Assembly (NCBI GenBank): GCA_963727465.1
Contig: CAVSGL010000018.1
Span: 79,573-143,572 of the forward strand
Source of the DNA: VRUE01 sp963727465
GTDB taxonomy: Bacteria > Actinomycetota > Thermoleophilia > Solirubrobacterales > 70-9
Direction of reading: 5' to 3'
DNA length: 64,000 nt
Positions 1 to 8,463 of the stretch are shown here, one piece after another. Below the pieces are notes generated by a model. The model made no database searches, had not been told where the DNA came from, and worked only from the letters and a program-made list of their open reading frames with translations. Numbering within the stretch: the stretch's first letter is position 1; every line of letters starts with the position of its first letter. A program made the position numbers and the translations under genes.

Positions 1-1071
1 GCTGCGCAGCTCGCCCTCGCAGAGGTCGGCGTAGACGTAGCGCTTGTACAGGCCGCGCAGGCGCCGGTCGCCGACGACGTAGCCGCCGATGATCGAGCAG
101 CTGCCGCCGCGGCTGTGCGGGTAGGCGAAGATCGGCTTGACCGTGCCGCCCGGGTCGGGGGTGCCGCTGTTGGCGTCGCGGTAGGGGGCGAAGCCCTCGA
201 AGGCGTCCCAGCCGAAGTTGGCGCCGCGGGCGGCGCCGACCGGCAGGTAGTCGAGCTCCTCGTAGCGGTCCTGGCCGACGTCGCCGATCGCGATCCGCGG
301 CTGGCCGGGCCGCGTCACCCGGTCGAAGGAGAAGCGGAACGGGTTGCGCAGGCCGTAGCTGTAGATCTGGACGTGCGGGCGCGCTTCGCGCGGGTCGACC
401 CGCAGCAGCTTGCCGAGCGGGCTGCGGCGGTTCTGGGCGTTGTTCGGCGGATCGCCGGCGGAGCCGCCGTCTCCCGTCCCGAAGTAGAGCCAGTTGCCGA
501 GGAACTGGAGCTGGCCGCCGTTGTGATTGGCGTTGACCGGGTGGGGTATCTGAGCGATTGCGCGACGGGAGCCCCGCGCGGCTCGCGTCGCGCTCCTGCG
601 CTTGAACTCGTCGACCCGGATGTTCCCGCCGCGGTCGGTGTAATAGACGTAGAAGCGGCGCGTGCGCCGGTAGTCGGGCGGGAAGGCGATCGAGAGCAGC
701 CCGCGCTCGCCTTCGAAGGAGACCAGTCCGCGGATGTCGAGGAAGGGGCGGCGCTGCCGGCGCCCGCGGCGCAGCACGACGACCCGTCCGGATTGCTCGA
801 CGACGAAGAGCAGCCGCGGAAAGCCCGGCGCGCCCGTCGCGTAGACGGGCGAGTCGAAGTTGCCGATCCGCTTCAGGCCGACGCCGGTCTTCGCCTTGCG
901 CTGCGCCTGGCCGGACTGCGACGGCGAGGGCTGCGGGGACTGGTCGGCCGAGCCGCAGGCCGGCAGGCCGAGCGCCAGCAGCAGCGCGACGAGGCTACTT
1001 GCCGCTGTTCTTCTTGCCGCCGATTTCGACGACTTCGCCGCTGTCGGTGACTTCGGTTTCCGGCGGTTCAT
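1..1071 (-). CDS. PQQ-dependent aldose sugar dehydrogenase, lipoprotein (partial)
   Basis: Exported quinoprotein of the glucose/sorbosone dehydrogenase beta-propeller family, expected to oxidise sugars outside the membrane. The reverse strand starts at an ATG at 1071 (MNRRKPKSPTAAK), followed by a hydrophobic stretch ending in a lipobox (LALGLPACG). Family motifs follow in order: FDSPVYATGAPGF, GERGLLSIAFPPDY, NANHNGGQLQF, YFGTGDGGSAGDPPN, YSYGLRNPFRFSFD, GDVGQDRYEELDY and NFGWDAFEG. The C-terminus lies beyond the left edge. The start overlaps the upstream lipoprotein gene by 77 bases, which suggests coupled translation. The family assignment is firm; substrate and electron acceptor cannot be told from sequence. 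Confidence 0.88.
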   Translation of the reverse strand, partial: MNRRKPKSPTAAKSSKSAARRTAASSLVALLLALGLPACGSADQSPQPSPSQSGQAQRKAKTGVGLKRIGNFDSPVYATGAPGFPRLLFVVEQSGRVVVLRRGRRQRRPFLDIRGLVSFEGERGLLSIAFPPDYRRTRRFYVYYTDRGGNIRVDEFKRRSATRAARGSRRAIAQIPHPVNANHNGGQLQFLGNWLYFGTGDGGSAGDPPNNAQNRRSPLGKLLRVDPREARPHVQIYSYGLRNPFRFSFDRVTRPGQPRIAIGDVGQDRYEELDYLPVGAARGANFGWDAFEGFAPYRDANSGTPDPGGTVKPIFAYPHSRGGSCSIIGGYVVGDRRLRGLYKRYVYADLCEGELRS

Positions 1072-1646
1072 TGCTGATCTCGACGGTAAAGGAGCCGCCC
1101 GCTTCGGTCCCGTTGGTCTCCGCCCTGGTTTCGTCGGTGAGGCCGGCGCCGATCGCATAGAGCAGCCTGTAGCTGCCCGCTCTCACCGCGCTCAGCTTCC
1201 AGACCGCTTCGATCGTCTTGCCCGGCTCCAGCGAGCCGAAGGCGAAGGTCTTCGGGTTGGCGGTCTCGGCGCCTCCCCGCTTGTCGGAGCCTGCCAGTTT
1301 GGGGTAGCCCGCGGCCAGCGCCCAGACCGGACGGTCCGGCTGGGCGATCCCGGGAGCGGGATCGCGATAGCCGAAGGGCAGCGAGGACTTGCGCTCCTGC
1401 TCGCCGCCGCCGGTGATCGTCACCGTCAGCGAGGGCAGCGCCCTGCTGCCGGTGTTGCGCACGCCGAGCTCGCAGCAGCGTCGTTTCGCCGAGCCGCTGC
1501 CTGGGCGGGAACTCCGCCTTGACGACCTTGACCTGATAGTCGCCGGCGGCCTCGTTGGAGTCGGCCGATTCTTCGCCGCCGCAGGCCGTGACCGCGGCCG
1601 CGAGAAGGACGACCGTGGCGGCGACCGCGACGACCCGCCCGCGCAA
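995..1646 (-). CDS. Putative lipoprotein with DUF11-like domain, one frame break
   Basis: Unrecognised exported protein read in two joined frames. A TTG at 1646, five bases after GGAGG, opens RGRVVAVAATVVLLAAAVTA and CGGEES, a lipoprotein signal, followed by VKVVKAEFPPRQRLGETTLL. The reading then moves one frame near 1470..1476 and continues as ELGVRNTGSRALPSLTVTI, a typical beta-sandwich strand pair of proteins that describe 'non-rigid, normalised' exported domains, ending GEVVEIGGKKNSGK. The two halves join without loss if one C is surplus at the break, so an assembly indel is likelier than a pseudogene. Glutamate is mostly GAA here. It lies directly upstream of, and overlaps, the sugar dehydrogenase. 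Confidence 0.6.
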
Positions 1647-1746
1647 GCATCCTCCGTGTCTGGGATGACCCCCCGGTTCCTCCAAAACGGGGCGAACATA
1701 CCACGGGGATTCGGCGCCTCCGGGCGCCTCGCGGGGCGCGGGCGAG

Positions 1747-1776
1747 GGTTAGCCGGATCTCAACACTCGGCTAACC
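1747..1776. promoter_or_regulatory. Inverted repeat upstream of the yrbE operon
   Basis: Perfect 9-base arms GGTTAGCCG (1747..1755) and CGGCTAACC (1768..1776) with a 12-base spacer lie 53 bases before the first permease gene. Size and position suit a dimeric repressor site. The regulator is unknown. Confidence 0.4.
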
Positions 1777-1828
1777 GATGCGGCTGGCGCATCCCATAGA
1801 CTCAGAGCACCGGGGAGAGGTCTGCGCG

Positions 1829-2665
1829 ATGCGATCCGCCCGGCCGGAGGAGTTGATGGAAGCAGCCGCATCGATAGGCAGGAGGATCGCCCCCGCCAAG
1901 TCGTTCTTCGAACAGGTGGGGGACATGATGATCCTCACCGCGCGGACGATGATTTCCGCGGTCAGGCCGCCGTACCCCTACGGCGAGGAGTTCATCGGCC
2001 AGTTCCTCTTCGCGCTCCAGCTCTGCTGGTTCCCGCTGCTGGTCTCGACCGTGGCGATCTGCTTCGGCGCCCCCGGCCTCCAGGCCGCCAACTTCCTCAC
2101 CCTGGTCGGCGCGCTCGACCGGCTCGGCGGCTTCTTCGTGCTCGCCGCGATCCGCGAGATCGCCCCCTTCGTCACCGCCGTCGTCGTCGCCGGCGTCGCC
2201 GGCACGGCGATCACCGCCGACCTCGGCGCGCGCAAGATCCGCGAGGAGCTCGACGCCCTCCAGGTGCTCGGGGTCGACCCGATCAAGAACCTGGTCGTGC
2301 CGCGCTTCCTGGCGCTGATGGTGATCACCGGCCTGCTCGACATCTACGCTCTGGTCTTCGGGCTCAGCGGCGGCGTGATCACCGAGCTGCTCTACAAGCA
2401 GCCGCTCGGCGGCTTCTTCGCGACGCTCTTCTCCAACGCCTCGGTCACCGACCTCTGGGGATCGGTGATCAAGTGCACCCTGTTCGGCGCGATCATCTCG
2501 GTCGTCTGCTGCTACAAGGGGATGACCGCCTCCGGCGGCGCCGCCGGCGTCGGCCGCGCCGTCAACCAGGCCGTGGTGATCTCCTTCCTCGGCGTCTTCT
2601 CCTTCAACTACGTCTTCACGCAGACGCTGCTGGCGACCAACCCCGACCTACAGACGATCCGATGA
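1829..2665 (+). CDS. MlaE/YrbE family lipid ABC permease A
   Basis: Integral permease subunit of an Mce/Mla-type importer, which moves lipids or sterol-like substrates across the envelope. About 278 residues, with the family signature in the middle (FVLAAIREIAPFVTAVVVAG, then GTAITADLGARKIREELDAL) and the C-terminal CCYKGMTASGGAAGVGRA segment. The ATG at 1829 follows GGGGAGAGG by eight bases. A second ATG at 1856 after GGAGGA would give a shorter N-terminus. The stop overlaps the next start (ATGA), so the two permeases are probably made together as a heterodimer. An inverted repeat lies just upstream. No MCE-domain protein gene is adjacent, which is unusual for this family. Confidence 0.9.
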   Translation: MRSARPEELMEAAASIGRRIAPAKSFFEQVGDMMILTARTMISAVRPPYPYGEEFIGQFLFALQLCWFPLLVSTVAICFGAPGLQAANFLTLVGALDRLGGFFVLAAIREIAPFVTAVVVAGVAGTAITADLGARKIREELDALQVLGVDPIKNLVVPRFLALMVITGLLDIYALVFGLSGGVITELLYKQPLGGFFATLFSNASVTDLWGSVIKCTLFGAIISVVCCYKGMTASGGAAGVGRAVNQAVVISFLGVFSFNYVFTQTLLATNPDLQTIR

Positions 2666-3459
2666 ACGCCTGGCTCGACGTCCCCCGCAACTGGCTCGAC
2701 TCCTTCGGCGAGATCGCCCGCTTCGGCTCGCGCATCGCCGGCCTCGTCTACAGCGGCCGCGTGCTGCGCTTCTTCGGCGAGAGCCTGCGCCAGGCCGGGA
2801 TCCTGATCCTCGGCTCGGCCCTGGTGATCTGGGGAACCGTCTTCATCCTCGGCCTTCAGTGCGGGATCGAGGGCGCCTACCTGGTGCGGGCGCAGGGCGC
2901 GCCCGCCTACTCGGGCGTCTTCTCGGCCTGGTGCGACCTGCGCGAGGTGCTGCCCTACGCCTTCGGCTACATGCTCGCGGCCAAGGTCGGCACCGGGATC
3001 GTCGCCGAGCTCGGCGCGATGCGGATCTCCGACGAGATCGACGCGCTCGAGGTGATGGGCGTGCCGCCGGTCGCCTTTCTCGCCGCGACGCGGCTGCTCG
3101 CCGCCTGGATGGCGCTGCCCTTCATGTACCTGGTCGGCGTCGGGGTCATGTACTTCGCCAGCTACCTGGCCGTCGTCGAACAGGTCGGCGACGTCTCCTC
3201 CGGCGGCTACCTGCTGATCTTCTGGATGTTCCAGAACCCACCCGACCTGATCTTCAGCCTGATCAAGGGCATGGTCATGGCGACGGCGATCGTGATGGTC
3301 GGCTGCTACTACGGCTACACCGCCTCCGGCGGACCGGTCGGGGTGGGGACCGCGACCGCCAAATCGATGGTCGTCAACATCATCTTGGTCCACATCATCG
3401 GGATGCTCGGCACCCTCGTCTTCTGGGGCGCCAACCCGCGAGCTCCAATAGGGGGATAG
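2662..3459 (+). CDS. MlaE/YrbE family lipid ABC permease B
   Basis: Second permease subunit (265 residues), paralogous to its upstream neighbour. It has the conserved MlaE core KVGTGIVAELGAMRISDEID followed by ALEVMGV, and the C-terminal CYYGYTASGGPVGVGTATAK. Several hydrophobic helices span most of the protein. The start overlaps the previous stop by four bases, and the ATPase gene follows within nine bases. In known Mce systems YrbEA and YrbEB form the transmembrane channel for the Mkl ATPase. Here the same core is followed by an RND-type exporter rather than mceA-F. Confidence 0.9.
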   Translation: MNAWLDVPRNWLDSFGEIARFGSRIAGLVYSGRVLRFFGESLRQAGILILGSALVIWGTVFILGLQCGIEGAYLVRAQGAPAYSGVFSAWCDLREVLPYAFGYMLAAKVGTGIVAELGAMRISDEIDALEVMGVPPVAFLAATRLLAAWMALPFMYLVGVGVMYFASYLAVVEQVGDVSSGGYLLIFWMFQNPPDLIFSLIKGMVMATAIVMVGCYYGYTASGGPVGVGTATAKSMVVNIILVHIIGMLGTLVFWGANPRAPIGG

Positions 3460-3467
3460 CTACGCTT

Positions 3468-4427
3468 ATGGCAATGGACGATCCGAGCCAGATTCACGAC
3501 AACGAGGAGGAGCGGGCGCTGGCCGAGGAGGCCGCCGCCGAGCCGGCGCCCTCGGGCCCCTACATCAGCGAGGACGGGGCGACGATGGGCCGCGACTTCG
3601 TCATCCCGGGCGTCGACCCGTCCGACACCGATCCCTACCGCTACCACACCGGCCGCAAGCGCGACCACGGCAGCACCGACGCGATCGAGATCATCGACCT
3701 GGTCAAGCAGTTCGGCCGCGCCCGCATCCTCAACGGGCTCAACCTGGGACTTCCCGAAGACCAGGTCTCGATGGTGCTCGGCCCCTCGGGCACGGGTAAG
3801 AGCGTGCTGATCAAGCACATCGTCGGCCTGCTCTACCCCGACTCGGGCGACGTGCTCGTGCACGGCGAATCGATCCCGGCGATGACCGACGACGAACTCT
3901 TCGACGTGCGCAAAAAGTTCGGCCTGCTGTTCCAGGACGGCGCCCTGTTCGGCTCGATGAACATCTACGACAACACCGCCTTCCCGCTGCGCCAGCACAC
4001 CGACAAAGGCGAGGAGGAGATCGGCGAGATCGTCAACCGGCGGCTCAAGGAGGTCGGGCTGATCGAGGCGATCTACAAGATGCCGAACGAGCTCTCCGGC
4101 GGGATGCGCAAGCGCGCCGGCTTCGCCCGCGCGCTGGTGCTGGAACCGGCGATCGTCATGTTCGACGAGCCCGACTCGGGCCTCGACCCGGTGCGCACGG
4201 CGCTGCTCTGCGAGCTGATCCGCGAGGTCCACCAGGAGAACGGCGGCTGCTACCTGGTGATCAGCCACGACCTCAACACCGCCCGCCGCATCGCCGACTT
4301 CATCGCCGTGCTCTGGAACGGCCAGATCGTCGAGTCGGGCCCGAAAGAGGAACTGTTCGACTCCGAAAACCAGTTCGTGCACCAGTTCCTCAACGCTGAC
4401 GTAACCGGCCCGCTCTCGATGGATTGA
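3468..4427 (+). CDS. Mkl/MlaF-type ABC ATPase
   Basis: Cytoplasmic ATPase of the Mce/Mla importer. It shows Walker A GPSGTGKS, Q-loop region LLFQDGALFGSMN, signature LSGGMRKRAGFARAL, Walker B IVMFDEPDSGLDP (the PDSGLDP form is typical of Mkl/MlaF) and switch His in VISHDLN. It starts at ATG 3468 (a second ATG at 3474) after GGGGGA. There is an unusual acidic N-terminal extension of about 70 residues before the ATPase fold, absent from ordinary MlaF. The TGA overlaps the TTG start of the MMPL gene, making permease, ATPase and exporter one translational unit. Confidence 0.92.
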   Translation: MAMDDPSQIHDNEEERALAEEAAAEPAPSGPYISEDGATMGRDFVIPGVDPSDTDPYRYHTGRKRDHGSTDAIEIIDLVKQFGRARILNGLNLGLPEDQVSMVLGPSGTGKSVLIKHIVGLLYPDSGDVLVHGESIPAMTDDELFDVRKKFGLLFQDGALFGSMNIYDNTAFPLRQHTDKGEEEIGEIVNRRLKEVGLIEAIYKMPNELSGGMRKRAGFARALVLEPAIVMFDEPDSGLDPVRTALLCELIREVHQENGGCYLVISHDLNTARRIADFIAVLWNGQIVESGPKEELFDSENQFVHQFLNADVTGPLSMD

Positions 4428-7075
4428 GCTCAGTCGCCGCCTGGGCGGTCCGCCACGCGCGGGCGGTGCTTGCCGTCGCGCTGCTGCTCGCCGTGGCGGC
4501 GGCGGTGGCGGCCACCCGGTTGCCGACCGACGCGGCTACCGACACGCTGGTCGATTCCGACACGGCGAGCTACCGGGCGACGCAGGAGGTCCGGCGGGAC
4601 TTCGGCGAAGAACCGGTGGTCGTCCTCGCCAAGGGCGACCTCCAGCGGATCGTCCTGACCGCGAACCTCGGGCGGCTGTTGCGGCTCGAGGGCTGTCTCT
4701 CGGGCAAGGTGCCGAACGGGGCGCGGTCGATTCCGGGGCCGTGCGCGCGGCTCGCCCGTGAAGACCCCGTGCGCTCGCTGATCGGCCCGGCGACCTTCCT
4801 CAACGAGGCGGTGATCCAGATCGGTCGCCAGCTCGAACGGCTCGCCGCCACCGTGCCCCCGGCGAAGCTGCGCGAACTGCTGTTGCAGATCGCGGCGCAG
4901 TACGGGATCACCAGCGCGCCCTCGCTCTCCAACCCGAACTTCCTCGCCGCGATCGTCTTCGACATCGAAAGGAAGCGGGGGACGCCGAAGGCGCGGCTCG
5001 CCTACCTCTTCCCCAACGGCGAATCGGCGCAGATCATCCTCCGCCTGCGCTCGGATCTGAGCGAAGCCGAGCGCCACCGCGCGATCGAGACGATCCGGGC
5101 CGTCGTGCGCGACCCGGTCGCCCGCAAGCAGTGCAGGTTCAAGGGCAAGCCGGAGCGCTGCTTCAAGCTGCACGGCGCCGAGTACGTGATCTCCGGCGTG
5201 CCCGTCGTCGTCGACGCCGTCACCCGGGCGCTGAAGGACGCGCTGCTGGTCCTGCTCGCCGCCGCGGTCGTCGTGATGGCGATCGTGCTGATGCTCGTCT
5301 TCCGCTCGCGCTGGCGCCTCCTGCCGCTGGCGATCGCGCTCGCCGCGGCGGCCCTGACCTTCGGCCTCTTCGGAATAGCCGGCGGCTCGCTGACGATGGC
5401 CTCGATCGCCGTCCTCCCGATCCTGATCGGCCTCGCGGTCGACTACGCGATCCAGCTTCAGGCCCGCTACGACGAGGCCGTGGCGCTTGGCGCCAGTCCG
5501 GGCGTCGATGCCGCGCGCTTTGCAGCTTCGGGGGGCGGTCCGGCAATTGCCACCGCGTGCCTCGCAACGGCTGCGGGCTTTCTCGCGCTCCAGCTCTCGC
5601 CGACGCCCATGGTGCGCAGCTTCGGCCTGCTGCTGGTCGCGGGTGTCGCCATAGCTTTCGCACTGGCGTTTCTGGTCGGTTTCGCGGCTCTCAGGTTTCG
5701 GGCGCAGGCGGGAGTGTCGGACGGCCCACCTCGGGGGGCGGGATCGCCGGGTCCCCCTCCGGACGCTGGGTTTTTCGCCTCCGGGTTTTTCGGCCGTCCG
5801 AGGAAGTGGTTGGGGCGAAAAACGGGACGCCGCGTCGCTGCGGGGGACCCGACACTCCCGCCCTCGATGCGCCGGGTCCTCGAGCTTGCTCGGGCACGCC
5901 CGCAAAGGGTCCTGGCCGTGGGCCTGGGACTGGCGGTGATCGGATGGGCGGTTGGGACCCAGATCGAAACGCAGACCGACATCAGGAAGCTGGCGCCGCA
6001 GAATCTGGAGGCGGTCAAGGAACTGAATGAGCTTCAGGACACGACGGGGGTGTCGGGTGAGTTGGATGCACGTGTTACCGCGCCGGATCTGACCGATCCG
6101 GCGACGATCAGGTGGATGGCGGCGTTCAAGCGGCGGGCGTTGAAAGCCGGCGGGTTCGCGGGCGAGAACGCGAGTTGTCAGGAAGCTGAAATCTGTCCGG
6201 GGCCGGCGCTGTCGGACTTCCTCACCGGAGGCGGGCTCACGGCGAGCTCGGAGGGGCCGCTGACGAAGAAGAGCATCAGGGCGGGGCTGAAGCAGATACC
6301 TGCCTACGACCTGCGGCAGGTCGCGACGCTCGATCCGAAGACGAAGCTGCCGGCGGGGACGGCGCTCATGGGCTTCGGGATCAGGGCGCAGTCGCTCGAC
6401 TCGCAGCAGGAGCTGATCGAACGCGTTCGGGGTGCCGTCGGCGAGCCGGGGACGAAAGGCGGGCCGCCGCCCGGGGTGGACGTCGAAATGGCGGGCCTGC
6501 CGGTTATCGCGGCGCAGGCCGCATCGGACCTGGACGGCAGTCGCTACCTGCTCACCGCCGCCGGCCTGATCGCGGTTGCCCTCGTGCTGTTGCTCGTCTA
6601 CCGCGACTGGTCGCGGGCGCTGGTGCCGCTCGTGCCGATCGTCTTGGCGACGGGGTGGTCGGCGCTGGTGCTGTGGCTGACCCGGGTGCCGCTCAACCCG
6701 ATGTCGGCCGCGCTCGGCGCGCTGACGATCGCGATCGCGACCGAGTTCAGCGTGATCCTCGCCGCCCGCTACCGGCAGGAGCGCCGCGCCGGCCGCGAGC
6801 CCGCGGCCGCCCTCGACGCCGCCTACACGCGCACCGGCGCCGCCGTGCTCGCCTCCGCGGTGACCGCGATCGCCGGCTTCGCCGTGCTGATCGTCAGCGA
6901 CGTCGGCATGCTGCGCGACTTCGGCTTCGTGACCGTGATCGACCTAGCCGTCGCCCTGCTCGGCGTCGTCATCGCCCTCCCCGCCGCCCTCACCTGGGCC
7001 GAGGTGGGGCCGATGGGCCTAAAACGGTCCTATAGGGACCGTTTTAGGCCCATCGGCGGAGGGGAGGGGGCGTGA
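4424..7075 (+). CDS. MMPL/RND family lipid exporter
   Basis: Membrane exporter of the MMPL/RND superfamily (883 residues), of the kind that moves hydrophobic lipids. An N-terminal helix is followed by a periplasmic domain, then helices around residues 265 to 430 including ILIGLAVDYAIQLQARYDEA. A cytoplasmic linker, a second periplasmic domain and a second helix bundle with MSAALGALTIAIATEFSVIL complete the usual duplicated RND layout. The TTG start overlaps the ATPase stop. Two palindromic structures lie inside the gene: one codes the low-complexity linker (5707..5862), the other the last residues (7010..7056). Linkage to YrbE/Mkl suggests one lipid-trafficking machine; the substrate is unknown. 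Confidence 0.88.
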   Translation: MSSVAAWAVRHARAVLAVALLLAVAAAVAATRLPTDAATDTLVDSDTASYRATQEVRRDFGEEPVVVLAKGDLQRIVLTANLGRLLRLEGCLSGKVPNGARSIPGPCARLAREDPVRSLIGPATFLNEAVIQIGRQLERLAATVPPAKLRELLLQIAAQYGITSAPSLSNPNFLAAIVFDIERKRGTPKARLAYLFPNGESAQIILRLRSDLSEAERHRAIETIRAVVRDPVARKQCRFKGKPERCFKLHGAEYVISGVPVVVDAVTRALKDALLVLLAAAVVVMAIVLMLVFRSRWRLLPLAIALAAAALTFGLFGIAGGSLTMASIAVLPILIGLAVDYAIQLQARYDEAVALGASPGVDAARFAASGGGPAIATACLATAAGFLALQLSPTPMVRSFGLLLVAGVAIAFALAFLVGFAALRFRAQAGVSDGPPRGAGSPGPPPDAGFFASGFFGRPRKWLGRKTGRRVAAGDPTLPPSMRRVLELARARPQRVLAVGLGLAVIGWAVGTQIETQTDIRKLAPQNLEAVKELNELQDTTGVSGELDARVTAPDLTDPATIRWMAAFKRRALKAGGFAGENASCQEAEICPGPALSDFLTGGGLTASSEGPLTKKSIRAGLKQIPAYDLRQVATLDPKTKLPAGTALMGFGIRAQSLDSQQELIERVRGAVGEPGTKGGPPPGVDVEMAGLPVIAAQAASDLDGSRYLLTAAGLIAVALVLLLVYRDWSRALVPLVPIVLATGWSALVLWLTRVPLNPMSAALGALTIAIATEFSVILAARYRQERRAGREPAAALDAAYTRTGAAVLASAVTAIAGFAVLIVSDVGMLRDFGFVTVIDLAVALLGVVIALPAALTWAEVGPMGLKRSYRDRFRPIGGGEGA
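5707..5862. repeat. Inverted-repeat-bounded segment inside the MMPL gene
   Basis: GGCGGGAGTGTCGG (5707..5720) is perfectly inverted at 5849..5862, with further inverted pairs inside (GTTTTTCGCC and GGCGAAAAAC; GGGTCCCCC and GGGGGACCC). The segment codes a low-complexity Gly/Pro/Arg linker between the two RND halves, so it looks like an inserted palindromic element tolerated in frame. Confidence 0.6.
7010..7056. repeat. Perfect 21-bp palindrome at the MMPL gene end
   Basis: Arms at 7010..7030 and 7036..7056 are exact inverted complements (CCTAAAACGGTCC and GGACCGTTTTAGG at the centre) with a five-base loop. It codes the last residues of the exporter (GPMGLKRSYRDRFRPIGGG). No T-run follows, so it is not a normal intrinsic terminator; it may be an mRNA stability or attenuation structure before the next gene. 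Confidence 0.75.
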
Positions 7076-7725
7076 GGGACCGGTACTCGATCGTCGTCGG
7101 CGTGATCTTCGCCGCGATCATCGCCGTCGCGCTGATCGAGGGGGTGCCGCACGACAGCGGGACGCTGGGGCTGGAACAGCAGCCGTCGCGCTGGCCGCTC
7201 CCCGAGTTCGCCGTCCCCGACGCCGCCGGCCGGCTCGAAGGCGACGCCAACGTCGCCCAGGACGACTGCTCGACCTCGCAGCTTCCCTGTCCGGCCGCAG
7301 CGCGGCGCACCCCGGCCTGCCGCGTGCGCACGCCCGGGGCGATCCGCGTCTGCGACCTCTTCGACCGGCCGTCCGTGATCTCGTTCTGGTTCAGCAAAGG
7401 CGGCGACTGCGTCACCCAGCAGGACGTGGTCAGCCAGGTGTACGGGCGTTACCGTAGACAGGTGGGCTTCCTCTCGCTGAACATCCGCGACGATCGCGGC
7501 AGCGTCCGCGACCTGATCCGCCGGCGCGGCTGGCGGATGCCGGTCGGCTACGACCGCGACGGCGCGGTGGCGAGCCTCTACCGCGTCGGCGGCTGCCCGA
7601 CCTTCGCCTACGTCTACCCGGGGGGGGCGCTGGAGAGCGCCTCGATCGGCAACCTCGACGCGCGTGGGCTGAGCGAGCGGATCGAGCGGCTGCTGAAGGC
7701 AACCCGCCGGGCGGAGGGCAGCTGA
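7072..7725 (+). CDS. Membrane-anchored thioredoxin-fold protein
   Basis: One N-terminal membrane helix (IVVGVIFAAIIAVALI), then an extracytoplasmic thioredoxin-like domain: PSVISFWFSKGGDCVTQQD at the active-site position and the cis-Pro loop GGCPTFAYVYPGG near the end. Only a single Cys occupies the usual CXXC site, so it may be a thiol peroxidase-like or binding protein rather than a disulfide reductase. Extra cysteines sit in an insertion (DDCSTSQLPC). The GTG start overlaps the MMPL stop (GTGA), and its TGA overlaps the next ATG. It may service the redox state of the lipid-transport complex, which is inference from position. Confidence 0.7.
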   Translation: MRDRYSIVVGVIFAAIIAVALIEGVPHDSGTLGLEQQPSRWPLPEFAVPDAAGRLEGDANVAQDDCSTSQLPCPAAARRTPACRVRTPGAIRVCDLFDRPSVISFWFSKGGDCVTQQDVVSQVYGRYRRQVGFLSLNIRDDRGSVRDLIRRRGWRMPVGYDRDGAVASLYRVGGCPTFAYVYPGGALESASIGNLDARGLSERIERLLKATRRAEGS

Positions 7726-8390
7726 TGGCCGCCACGAGCCTCGGCTCGCGCTGGGAGCCGCCGACGACAACCGGCTGGGTGGCGCCGCACGTCGCCGCCG
7801 AGTTCCCCGGCCTCGGCATCTCCTGGATCGAGGTCGACGGCAGGCCGGGACGCAGCCCGGAGGGAATCGAGCGCCGCCTGCGGGAGGCTGCGGATCGCTT
7901 CTACGGCTCGCACGCGATCCACATGCGCGAACGGCCGATCCCCTGGGCCTACCGGGTCTTCTTCCGTCAGATCGGCCTCGACCCCGACCGCACCCGCACC
8001 CCGGTCGAGCAGCTCGCGCTCGACCGGCTCCGCGACGGCGGCTTCAAGACCCGCGGCCTGCCCGCCGACGCGCTGACGATCGCCATGATCGAGACCGGGA
8101 TCGCCCTGCGCGCCTTCGACGCCGAGCAGCTCGACGGTCTGCTCTGCATCCGCGACTCGGCCCCCGGCGAGTCGCTGGAGGGCCGCCCCGGCGAGCTCTC
8201 CCACGGCACGCTCGTGATCGCCGACGAGCGCGCCCCCGCCGGACTGCTCTTCGGGGCGACCGGCGAGCGCCGCGAGGTGGGCCGCGAGACGCGCCGCATC
8301 GCGGTTGCCGCGATCCAGGTCGAAGGCGTCCCCCAGATCGCCGTCGACGAGGCCCTTTGGCAGGTCTCCACGACGCTCTCCGCCGCCTGA
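7725..8390 (+). CDS. B3/B4 tRNA-binding-domain protein
   Basis: A 221-residue cytoplasmic protein resembling stand-alone B3/B4 domains of the phenylalanyl-tRNA synthetase beta subunit. Matching features include PIPWAYRVFFRQIGLDPDRTRTPVEQ, quoted in parts as PWAYRVFFRQIGLDPDRTR, plus ADALTIAMIETGIALRAFD and the late GATGERREVGRETRRIAV strand. In the family this fold binds or checks aminoacyl-tRNA or amino acids, but the role of free-standing copies is not established. It starts at an ATG overlapping the preceding TGA and closes the six-gene yrbE operon. A PE-1 palindrome follows 11 bases after its stop, between convergent genes. Confidence 0.72.
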   Translation: MAATSLGSRWEPPTTTGWVAPHVAAEFPGLGISWIEVDGRPGRSPEGIERRLREAADRFYGSHAIHMRERPIPWAYRVFFRQIGLDPDRTRTPVEQLALDRLRDGGFKTRGLPADALTIAMIETGIALRAFDAEQLDGLLCIRDSAPGESLEGRPGELSHGTLVIADERAPAGLLFGATGERREVGRETRRIAVAAIQVEGVPQIAVDEALWQVSTTLSAA

Positions 8391-8401
8391 GCCCCGCCCC
8401 A

Positions 8402-8460
8402 CCCCCAGCGCGGTAGAGGTTTTCGTCGCTATGCGGAGAAAAGCTCGACCGCGCTGGGGG
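8402..8460. repeat. PE-1 palindromic repeat, copy 1
   Basis: Core CGCTATGCG flanked by GCGCGGTAGAGGTTTTC and GAAAAGCTCGACCGCGC, with outer arms extended to CCCCCA/TGGGGG. It fills the gap between two convergent genes and could end transcription both ways, although it lacks a T-run. Confidence 0.85.
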
Positions 8461-8463
8461 TGG

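Noticed and set aside
8402..8460. PE-1 considered simply as an intrinsic terminator family
   Set aside because: No T-run follows the stems; copies also lie inside a gene, before start codons and between divergent genes. Only copy 1 sits where a bidirectional terminator would be expected.
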